Positions 40,914 through 49,727 of a stretch of DNA of 64,000 bases are shown here, in pieces; within the stretch, counting starts at the first letter, position 1; every line of letters starts with the position of its first letter. Origin of the DNA: Emiliania huxleyi CCMP1516 (taxonomy: Eukaryota; Haptophyta; Isochrysidales; Noelaerhabdaceae); the NCBI RefSeq assembly GCF_000372725.1, contig NW_005202428.1:2350873-2414872 (forward strand). The letters run 5' to 3'. Both the position numbers and the translations under genes were made by a program. The notes beneath the pieces were generated by a model. The model was not told the DNA's origin. It saw only the letters and a list, made by a program, of their open reading frames with translations, and ran no database searches.

Positions 40914-42681
40914 TCACTCCTCCTTGGGCGCCGGAAGGGCGCGGAAGACGACAGCGAGCGACGAGCCGACGATGGCCATCCAGACGACAGAGACGGCCGA
41001 CGGCACGCGGACGAGGAACTCGCCGAAGTGGAGCTTGGCGAGGAGGAAGCCAAAGGCGGACGACTTCATCGACGTCTCGATGGCGACCGTGCGGCAGGTG
41101 GTCTCTGGGTAAAACTTCTTGAGCCCAAAGTAGGAGACGGCGCCCCCGACGACGTGCAGCAGGAAGGCGGTGGCCTGCAGCTTGAGGCCGGCGGCGAGGA
41201 TGGGCGCCTGCGGTGCGGACACGCCCAGAGAGAAGGGGGAGTCAAAGGGGGAGTCAAAGGGGACACGAGGCCGTGCGGTGCACTCGGAGCATCGCGTGAA
41301 TGCAAGGCCCACCGCCGAACACGCTGCCGCGCTGCGGCGTGGCTTGCATCTAGGTGGTGGGCGCCGAGCACTGGGCGACAGCGGATCCGACGAGGAGGAT
41401 CGTCGACAGCACGCCCACGATGGGCGAGAAGGGCTCGACCTTCTTGACCGCCTGACGGAGGGGGGGGGAGAGTGGAGGGGAGAGAGAGGCGGGGGGGGGG
41501 GGGTTGCCTTGGGGAACTTAGCGTTCAGGCTCATGCCGAGTACGATCGGCAGCAGGACAACCTGCGGCGGAGGAGGGACGGAGGAGGTGGTGGGCGCGTC
41601 CCGCTCCTCCGGCGCACGCACCCTCGCCACCGTGCGGCGACTCGGGCGGAGCCCCTGCGCGCCTCCCTGTTCCTGTCCCCTGTACAGGAGCTGCTGGAGC
41701 TAGCCTCGGCACTCCTCGCCGCTACCCGCTTGCAGGAGCGGCGCTCTCAGGGGAGTCGCGAGTGGCCGAGGAGCAACTAGGGACTCGAGGCACGCCGCTA
41801 CGATCTCGGCTGCACCTCGGCTACACCTCGGCTGCATCTCGGCCGCATCTCGGCCGCATCTCGGCCGCATCTCTGCCGCATCTCTGCCGCAGGACCTGGA
41901 TAGTCGAGACTGCGACACCGGTGGCATCGACGGGCACGAGCGTGCCCAGGAGGAGCTTGCAGAGCAGCGGCGTCATGAAGATCGCCCCCAGGGTCGTCAC
42001 CGTCGTCATCATCACCTATAGGAGCGGGCACCGCCCCTCTGCCGGCCGGCGCCACCGGCACGGCTCCCGCAGCGAGTCGCTCGCAGAGAGAGCGACGTCG
42101 CCCTTGGCGATGTAGGTGCAGAGGTTGGAGGCCTGGCCACCGTTGATCGAGCCGACCAGCACCATACCCGCCGTCAGCGCGGGCGTCAGCCCGAACGCCT
42201 TGGAGAGGCCGAGCGCGAGGAGAGGCATGAAGCCGTAGCAGCCGGCAAAGCCAGTCAACATGACTCCCGGCCGGGTGAGGACGCGCTTGAAGTCGTCGAT
42301 GGTGAGGGTGATGCCCATCGAGAGCATGAGCATGCCCAGCAGGCCGGTGAAGGCCGACGTCGGGATCCCGGACAGTGTGGCCGGGCGGAAGAGACCGAGT
42401 AGCGCAACAAGAGCCGTCCAGAGCGGAAACAGGTTCGAGAAGGAGTCGGAGAAGGTCTGGAAGGCCGAGCGCGCCGCTGGCTCGATCGGTGCCTCCGACT
42501 GCGCCGTCGGATCGATGGCTTCAGCAGTCATGAGAGCAGCGGCGACACGCCTCAACTGCGGAGCAGCGAGCGGGAGCGACGGCGAGGCAGCACCGCGGAG
42601 CGACGGGCGCATCGCCACATGCGCATGCAGAGCACTCACACCCGCGAGGGAGAGCAAGAGAACAACCAGTCGTGCTAACAT
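40914..42681 (-). CDS. BASS-family sodium-coupled transporter, plastid type
   Basis: Five exons: 42085-42681, 41896-42015, 41508-41561, 41365-41451 and 40914-41207 (383 residues). The N-terminus is a signal-peptide-like leader ('[20 protein letters not shown]') followed by a basic, Ser/Ala-rich stretch, the layout of bipartite targeting to a secondary plastid. The carrier part has the BASS hallmarks: '[18 protein letters not shown]', '[11 protein letters not shown]'-like helices, '[20 protein letters not shown]', '[20 protein letters not shown]', '[18 protein letters not shown]', '[16 protein letters not shown]' and '[17 protein letters not shown]'. Plastid BASS proteins move organic acids such as pyruvate with Na+; the substrate here is not decided by sequence. 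Three of four donors are GC (42084, 41507 and 41364), and every junction restores a conserved motif. Confidence 0.9.
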
Positions 42682-42689
42682 CGCGGGGC

Positions 42690-43653
42690 GTCACGCGGCT
42701 GTGGCACCGTGCACGCAGAAGCCTGTCGACACCCTGGAGCGGCCGAGGCGGGAGTTTTTCTTTTTCTCCTTTCAAAACCAGAGAGAGACGGCACTGACTT
42801 TTTAATTTTGGAACAACAATTAAAGTATTAAGTCAAGAAGGCTAAAGATTTGCCCTGGATTCTGCTGGATTTGCCCAGGCTGGCCCCCAGCGCCCAGGCG
42901 GCGGGGGACGGCCACCCACCCACAGCAAAGGCGAATAAGCGGTTGGGTCGGAGCGAAGAGACCCTCGCGCGTGCGCCCTCCCCTCCGTTCGTCGGCCGTC
43001 GGCCAAAGCACGGCGGCGCATATACGCCCCGACAGTTTTGCTGTCTCTGCGCAATGTGGGGCCGCAGTGGCGGGCGGCGCTGTGGCGCGATACTTCGAGC
43101 TTCGCGCTTCTTCTCCGCGGCGTGATCCGAAGCTTTTTCCGTCGACGCCTTGCGTGAACCTGCAGAAGGCGGCCGAGACCACCACTCTCTAGCAGCTTGC
43201 TGCTCGGGGGCGTTTCGTGCTTTCACGCTCCCACTGCTCACTCGTCGTGCTGTAGTGGGCCCCAGTTGAAGTGCGTCCACACATCGATCTGGTACTCGGT
43301 GACCGTAAGCAAGAACTTGCAACCTGCAACGAGAAGCGGGAGCCTGTTGGGAGATGCACTCACACGATGGTATGCACTCACACGGTCGTTACGCATCTAG
43401 CGGGCGGGGCCGTAAAAGATGCAGAGCCCAATGAAGACGTACCGCACCACCGCCCAGTTCCCTGTCCATGCCGGCCGAATTCGGCCGGCTCCGCCCATCC
43501 TCAGTCCTGGATCAAGGACTGGACGGCCAATCACCGGCTGGCCAATCACTGGCTCGCGCTCCGCCGGCTCGTCAGCAGGGACTTGGACATACCTGACAGA
43601 ACAGAGGAGGTGCAGGCGCTCTCTTGCCGCTGCTCTCTTACACACTTACACTT

Positions 43654-43704
<51 letters not shown>

Positions 43705-44294
43705 ACCATCACAATTGCGCAGAATGTGCACTGCCTTCGCCACGCAAACTTGTCGAGTTGGTGCCAGTGTATCGGGATGTGGTGGATGATCCCATGTGTC
43801 ATGGTCCGCTAGTTAGGCTGTGAAGATACGCAGCGTACGTTGCGCTTGAGGCCATGTGCGCCCGGGGGGCTCGTCGCTTCGAAGAGCAACTTGTGTTCCT
43901 TCGCCACTTTCGCGCGAAACAAACTTCTTCTTTTTTCTTTTTCCGGCATGGTCTCGCTGCGATGGTGCGCCGCCTGCCCCGATTGCAGCGGTCCTGGAGC
44001 TAGAGGCGTGCACTGGCTCCACCAGGCACCAGCCTTACAAACGACGAGCGGCGACCGAACGAACGCGACGCCGAGCGAGGGCGGGCGGCTGGAGGCGATG
44101 GCGGGGGTGGGCCTGGCGAGGCCATCGGAGACAGGGCTGAGGAGCTACCAACATACGTGTGTAGGAAGGTGAAGAACAGTCATCAGATGAATAGAGATTG
44201 CGAGCGGGGGAGGGGGGGGGAGAAAACTTGCTCTCGGCGGCACTCCAGCTCGGGCCATCGGCACGCTCTCTAGGCGGTCAGCCTTTGATGAAAC
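42690..44294. other. Intergenic with (CA)n microsatellite
   Basis: No supported gene. A pure CA dinucleotide run lies at about 43658-43702. The region 42780-42850 is AT-rich and is a likely upstream region of the BASS gene. Confidence 0.5.
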
Positions 44295-44726
44295 ATGATT
44301 TGGCACGGGTCGCAACGCTCCAGCAGGCGCCTCCTCATGTTGCTGGCATCGGTCGCCGGCCTCATTGCGTGCTCATTGTTGGCTGGGTTATCACTCCCGC
44401 GTCAGCTCGAGGGCACCTCGCAGGCTCAAGGTTCCCAGCATGCAATGTGTGCCAGCCGCCTTGTATGTAGCGTGAACCCGCTCCTTTGGATCCCGTTGCT
44501 TCAAGCACACTGCGATTTGGAGCAATGTGTGGGCTGCGGCGGCCCAGGATCCAACGGAGAGGACTGCGGCGACAGTCGAGCTGTGCGAGGCACGGGCGGA
44601 TCTCTGTCGGTTGTGAACTGGGCCGAGACAGCCCTGCAGGCCTTCATCGTGTACTTCAAGGAAGACCACAAGTCAATGGAGGCGGCGCTGGTAGACCAGT
44701 TTCGGCCCCACCTTTTGACCAGCTGA
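44295..44726 (+). CDS. Small secreted-like ORF, unknown
   Basis: ATG at 44295 opens 143 codons with an N-terminal hydrophobic segment ('LLMLLASVAGLIACSLLAGL') and several cysteines ('CDLEQCVGCGGPGSNGEDCG'). It has no family signature, and its codon bias is weaker than that of neighbouring genes. It may be a genuine small secreted protein, an exon, or chance. Confidence 0.25.
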   Translation: MIWHGSQRSSRRLLMLLASVAGLIACSLLAGLSLPRQLEGTSQAQGSQHAMCASRLVCSVNPLLWIPLLQAHCDLEQCVGCGGPGSNGEDCGDSRAVRGTGGSLSVVNWAETALQAFIVYFKEDHKSMEAALVDQFRPHLLTS

Positions 44727-44996
44727 GTCGTGAGTGGGTGCAGTGAGTCTCGGTCGTCTTGGCACAAAAGCTGTGGAGCAGGCCGCAGAGCTGTGTCAGT
44801 GTGTACGTTACAATGACGCGATGCACGAGCCACTCATGGCTCACGCTCGGAGCGGGACACAGTTGTTCTTGTTGGGCACACTGTCCCTGGCTCTACACGC
44901 TACAGAACAGCGCCCCTATGAGCCTATACGCGCTCCTCTCGACGGTACACAAACATAATACGAAGACGGCTTTACACACAGGGGGTCGCGTCCCCG

Positions 44997-46006
44997 TCAC
45001 GGCGGCAACGCAAGTGGAATTGGCTGACTGGACGCCTCTGCACCCCGAGCAGCCTGGACTGTTGGCCCGGCCGCCGTCGACGCGCCGCTGCCCTCCTCCT
45101 CGCTGCCTCCCGGCTCGCCGGGCGCCACGAGCAGCTTGGAGGAGAGCATGCCCCGCGGCGAGTCGTCGAGCAGCTGGTCCCTCGCCTCGGATCCCAGGAA
45201 CGCGAGAGCGCCGAGCACGAGCGAGCCGGCGCATAAGCGAAAGACGAGGGCCCAGTCTCCCCTCGTCGAGGCGAGCAGCTGGCCCGTGGCAGTGTTGCCG
45301 ACGATGCCGGGCAGCGAGGCTGCCGTGTTGCTCATGGCGAGAAGCAGGGCGCCGTGCCGCCGGCTCAGGTCCCCAAAGGTTGCCCAGTACCCCGCCGAGG
45401 AGCCTAAGCACAGAAGAGTCGCGCTGTCAGAGACAGACAGAAGACTACGTCATAAATGTCCGCAAAAGGCGCCGAAGCCGGCCATCCCGATGGCGACGCT
45501 CAGGCACGCCGTGGCCGCGACAATCGACCCTCGTGGCGCGGAGCTGCCGCCGCCGCAGGGCGCGACGCAGCTCAGCGCGCCGAAGCCGGCGGCGCCGCCG
45601 AGCAGGCCGGCGCTGTTGATGAGCTTGCGAGTGCGGGTGGGAGAGAGCCCGCGCGCCTCGAGCCGGTCGGCGACGACGCCCGAGGCGGCGCTGCACGCGA
45701 ACAGGGCGACGTAGGGCGCGGCGGATGCGGCGGCGAGGTCGGCCGAGGAGGCGTTTGGCCAGGTCGTGTGCAGGAACTTGTCGATCCAGGAGAGGCCGAT
45801 GTAGAAGGTCCAGTTGTAGAGGCAGTGGCAGGTGGCGGTGCAGAGGAAGGGCCGATTCGTGAGGATGGCGCGCCACGGGGTGACGCCCCGCGCCACCTGC
45901 AGGGAAAATACGAGAAGGGTTCGAGAAGGTTCTTGAGAGAGCGAGGGAGGGAGGGAGGGAGGGAGAGGGAGGGAGGGAGGGAGGGAGGGAGGGAGGGAGG
46001 GAGGGA

Positions 46007-46075
<69 letters not shown>

Positions 46076-46702
46076 GTTGCGCGCCTCAGGCGGGCGAGAC
46101 GCGTGGATGAGGGCGAGCTCCTCCGCCGAGATGCAGCGGTGCCGCGCAGGGTCCGAGGTTGCGAACGAGGCAAAGGCGACCATCCACGCCAGTCCACACG
46201 CGGCCGAGACCAGGAAGACGCTCCTCCACCCCGTGGACGCGAGGAGGAAAGGGCCGAGCAGCAGCATCAGCACCGTGCCGGCGGGCTCGCCCGTGGTGAT
46301 GAAGGCCCAGCTCGACGACCGCTCGCTCGTCGGGATCCAGACGCTCACTAGCTGCGCCATCGACGGGTAGCAGCACGCCTCAGCGCAGCCGACGAGGACC
46401 CGGAGTGCAAAGAGCGCCGCAAACGCACCGCGTGTGAAGCAGCTCGCCGCGCTTGCAAGCGACCAAACGGCCACGGCCGCCGTGAGGACGCGGCTGCCAC
46501 CGAAACGCGACGCGAGCCATCCCGCGGGCGTCTGGAAGGCAAAATAGCCGCAGTAAAAGGCGGCGAGCATGCGCCCCTCGGCCGCGTCGGAGGAGAACAT
46601 GGCGCCGATCGCAACAGAGACGTTCGTGCGGGCCATGTAGAGGCAGACATCACCGAGCCAGAGGAGCAGGATGAGGGACTTGCGGGTTGAGAGGCGCGGC
46701 AT
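44997..46702 (-). CDS. MFS transporter, SLC17/anion-cation symporter family
   Basis: Three exons: 46085-46702, 45464-45896 and 44997-45403 (485 residues), with about 12 predicted membrane spans. Family marks are the early 'MARTNVSVAIGAMF' in helix 1, 'FYCGYFAFQTPAGWLASRFG' in the helix 2-3 region, 'LRVLVGCAEACCYPSMAQLV' with SVWIPTSERS after it, 'SWIDKFLHTTWPN', and 'LAMSNTAASLPGIVGNTATG' in the C-half. These fit SLC17/PHT4-like carriers, which transport phosphate or organic anions. The ATG at 46702 was chosen because the upstream in-frame codon is only GTG. Both donors are GC (46084 and 45463). Intron 1 holds a long (GGGA)n-(GA)n repeat. The C-terminal tail is Ser/Glu-rich. Confidence 0.88.
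45940..46074. repeat. (GGGA)n-(GA)n microsatellite in an intron
   Basis: About 65 bp of GAGG/GGGA units followed by about 60 bp of GA dinucleotide, entirely within intron 1 of the MFS gene. Confidence 0.97.
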
Positions 46703-46929
46703 GGCAGCGCCCGTCACCCCCACTTCCGCCGCGAAAATGCATTTTCGTTTTTTTCAATGAACACTCAATTTATGCAAAGCGGCTAGGGATGAGGCCACAA
46801 AAGAGGCGCGCGAGGCAAGGAGGAGACGCGGAGAACTGAGAGACTGGGACGACTGGAAACAAGAAGACAGTGAGCCACCACAGGCGTCGTTGGCGCACAT
46901 ACTGAGCGGCAGCTGCGCTGGAATAAGGA

Positions 46930-47960
46930 AGAGGCGCGTCACTTCATGCGGAAGCTCGACAAACACACGGCGAGGGCGACAGCAATAGTCGAACGGGCGG
47001 CGCCGGACTCAAAAGACACCGCCACATTCCTGAGACGCGCGAGGGCAGCCTCCTTAAAGGCAATGGGGTCTATCTAGATTCGGAGCGCTCGCCGAAGGGG
47101 AGTACGACAAAATAGCGCCCGTGATTGCCTGCACGCTGCCCGCACTCACGGACCCCATACCCGAAAGAAAGAGAGGGGAGCTCGCAGGAGAGGTGACGGA
47201 GTGAACTACAGGTAGTGGGGAAGGCAGCCTCGACTGCCATACAGACATGGGTGCGAAACAACGACAAGACCAAGGCACGGGCAGAGGAACGAGAGAAGAA
47301 TATAGGGTGGATAAAGCGCCTGTTCACGGCATGGAGGGTGAGCCACGCCGAACGTACTGAACGTAGAGCCGAGTCCCGAGCGGAAGGAAGAGGGGGAAGA
47401 CGCGACTCCGAGGAGGACGAACCAGTGGAAATCCCGTTGTCAGCCGTCACGATGCACCCGAAGGGGACCCCAGCGCCGGCATCAGCAGTGAAGGCACAAG
47501 TGTTCGAAGAGAGAGTGGACCTGAGCAATGATATGACTGGGTGGCAAATGATAGCAGTGGGCGTCAGAAGACTCGTCCTTGCTCGAGGAGAGCTCGATAG
47601 ACTCGAGGGGCCAGGATATGCAGCGAGGAGGGCGGAGCTGCGCCGAAAGGCGCAAGAAGCAGCGAGAACAAGGGACCGGCAGGCGGCGGCGTCGCAGGAC
47701 GAGGCAGACGAGAACAACGCGACAGAGGAGGAAGTGACAAGGGAGAGAACGACGAGGGTGGGACGACCGCGAGGTGGCATGAAGGTTGCAGCGAGAATCG
47801 GCGAGAGACTGCGAAGAGAGATAGGAAGAGGCGGACGCCCAAGGGTGGGCGACGGCTAGCGCACCACACCCCTCTCCTTAAAATCCCTGTGTGGTGGCGG
47901 CGTGCCGTCCTCCCATCCCTCCCTTGGCTTGTCCATTTTCTTTCTTTCTTTTTTTCAATT
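46930..47960 (+). pseudogene. Decayed ORF of dispersed element family A, with its 3' end
   Basis: Coding-like segments run in successive frames: around 46920-47076 ('EEARHFMRKLDKHTARATAI', then a stop), around 47078-47205 ('EYDKIAPVIACTLPALTDPI', then a stop), and an open stretch 47215-47859 ('SHAERTERRAESRAEG', 'AVTMHPKGTP', 'FEERVDLSNDMTGWQMIAVG', 'RIGERLRREIGRGGRPRVGD'). The same protein recurs at 62190-62750. After the stop come the conserved element tail (CTTAAAATCCCTGTGTGGTG) and T/C-rich TTTCTTTC. Shifted frames indicate decay. The charged, helical protein has no known domain. The TTTC-rich 3' end is compatible with a retroposed element, but no reverse transcriptase is present. Confidence 0.6.
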
Positions 47961-48184
47961 TACGTAGGTACTTTTAGCTTTCTGGGAGAAAAGGGAGAGG
48001 GGTTGTGTTCTCTCTCTCAATGTACGTGGCTCTTACGTACATTCCCGTAGGAGGCCTCTGCCTTTTTGTGTTCACTCCCATCCCTGTCAGCAGTCCACGT
48101 ACTTTTAGCTTACTCTTGGTATTTGCTATCTCTCTCTCGGTCTCGGGAACATTCGAAGACATCGTGAAAAAGGAAAACGATGAG

Positions 48185-48258
48185 CTCACTAGCTCTCGAG
48201 GGGTCCCGTACCACGCGGAATCGACCCTATCCAGTGCTCAAGTGCTCAAGCTAGAGCT
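48185..48258 (+). repeat. Dispersed repeat family B, copy 2
   Basis: TCGAGGGGTCCCGTACCACG through ATCCAGTGCTCAAGTGCTCA, the same unit as at 57043 and, inverted, at 26620. Confidence 0.85.
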
Positions 48259-48409
48259 CACACTAGAGGCCGTCATCGCATTCGCCTTCCTGCATCCTTC
48301 CACCTTCCTGGTACCCAGCAGCGCTGGCTTCTGACTGTCGTTGCTGTCTCTCCCTTCTCGACTGTATGAGAGGTTGCTTGTGCGTCTTGGGTCCGGGGTT
48401 GTGTTTTTG

Positions 48410-48718
48410 TGTCGCACCTCAACCTCAGACCAGCGCCCAGCGCCATCGGAGGTATTTTCTTCTCAATAACAAGGCTGTGTTGCATGTCTGACTGTCACTG
48501 TGCTATTTCGGGGCCCGGGGTCGTGCGTTTATGTGAACGCCGCCTCCACCTCCGCCTTCAATCTCAATGTCCCACCCCCCTGCGCGCGGGCCTTCTAGGC
48601 CCGCGGGTAGTCTCCCCCCATCCCCAGGGCCTCCAGGGCTCGCACCTCAACCTCTCATAGACCAGCGCAAAGCGCCATAGGACGTATTTTCTTGTCAATA
48701 AGGCAAGGTCTGTGAAAG
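48410..48718 (+). repeat. Dispersed repeat family E, copy 1 (with partial duplicate)
   Basis: A partial unit (48412-48478) precedes a full one (48478-48715): CATGTCTGACTGTCACTGTG, then the palindromic GCGCGGGCCTTCTAGGCCCG, then CTCCAGGGCTCGCACCTCAA, ending GTATTTTCTTGTCAATAA. A second full copy is at 63375-63595. Both lie just upstream of a plus-strand gene start. Confidence 0.9.
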
Positions 48719-48812
48719 GAAAACGTGTGGAGGCACACTCCCGCGACAGCGGCGCCGACATCGACCGCACACATCAGCCACGTAGCTCCAAAGGTGCCCT
48801 GGCGCCTACGTC

Positions 48813-49562
48813 ATGGCCGCTGCGGCCGGAGACGCGCGCGGTTGCACCTCGGACGACCGCGGCGGCGATGATCTCGAGGCGGCAGTGCGAGTCAGCCTCG
48901 TCTCTGCCGAGGAGGCGGGGCTGGAGGAGTCGGACGGTGTGGCGTTCCGCGACCTGGCGCCCGCCGACCTCCCCGCGCTGCGTGAGCTGCAGACGGCCCT
49001 CTTCCCCGTGCGGTACAACGACTCGTTCTACGAGCGGCTCTTCTCTCCGGGCTACTTTACGCTCGTGGGTATCGATGCAGCGCCGCCGAGCGACGGCTCG
49101 TTTGAGGGCACGGCGGTGGCCGGCGGCGGCGCCCTCGTCGCCGTCGCCTCGGTGCGCATCACCAGCGACTGGAGGGTCGCCTACATTATGACGCTCGGCG
49201 TCGACCACCGCTACCGCCGCCGCGGCCTCGGCGCCCGCGCGCTGCGGCTCTGTCTGCGCGCGACGTGCGAGCGGTCTCGCTGCCAGCTGGCGCAGCTGCA
49301 CGTCAAGTCACTCAACGAGGCGGCGGTCGCCTTCTACAATAGCATGGGCTTCCAGGCCGACGAGGCCGAGGGCCACGCCGGCCTCTGCCGCGCGCACTAC
49401 CTGATCGAGGGCGAGCCGTACGACGCCTTTGCGCTCAAGTACGACCTGCGCCCGTTGAGACGAGACCTCGGCGAGGAGGAGGGCGGCCCGTACTCGCACT
49501 ACGGCTCCTCTCTCTACTCGTGGGCCCAGTCGACGTGCGAAGGAGGATGCGCCATCCTGTGA
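48813..49562 (+). CDS. NAA60: N-alpha-acetyltransferase 60-like GNAT with CaaX C-terminus
   Basis: One intact exon of 249 codons from the ATG at 48813. The GNAT core shows 'LQTALFPVRYNDSFYERLF', 'TSDWRVAYIMTLGVDHRYRR' continuing RGLG (acetyl-CoA-binding R/Q-x-x-G-x-G/A), 'LAQLHVKSLNEAAVAFYNSM' and 'AHYLIEGEPYDAFALKYDL'. This set matches NAA60/NAA50-type N-terminal acetyltransferases. NAA60 acetylates the N-termini of membrane proteins facing the cytosol. The protein ends 'STCEGGCAIL', and CAIL is a CaaX box predicted to be geranylgeranylated. This would fix the enzyme on membranes, where animal NAA60 instead uses C-terminal helices. The N-terminal 45 residues are a variable acidic extension. 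Confidence 0.85.
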   Translation: MAAAAGDARGCTSDDRGGDDLEAAVRVSLVSAEEAGLEESDGVAFRDLAPADLPALRELQTALFPVRYNDSFYERLFSPGYFTLVGIDAAPPSDGSFEGTAVAGGGALVAVASVRITSDWRVAYIMTLGVDHRYRRRGLGARALRLCLRATCERSRCQLAQLHVKSLNEAAVAFYNSMGFQADEAEGHAGLCRAHYLIEGEPYDAFALKYDLRPLRRDLGEEEGGPYSHYGSSLYSWAQSTCEGGCAIL

Positions 49563-49727
49563 AGCGCGTGGCCGTGGACGCTGGCGGCGGCCGGGGCGCG
49601 GGCCAGCCGTCGCGTGCAGCGCCAGCGGCGCGAAAGAGATCGTATATTTACCGAAAATCTCGTGTGTGTGTCACCCGGGACTAGTCCACAGCGCAAGGGA
49701 CGCACAAGGTCTGGGGCCTACACGGCT

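Noticed and set aside
40707..41447. Plus-strand ORF starting 'MHVTLVKSLLRAATSVLARG', like a targeting peptide
   Set aside because: It runs antisense through the well-supported BASS exons and loses any pattern after about 30 codons.
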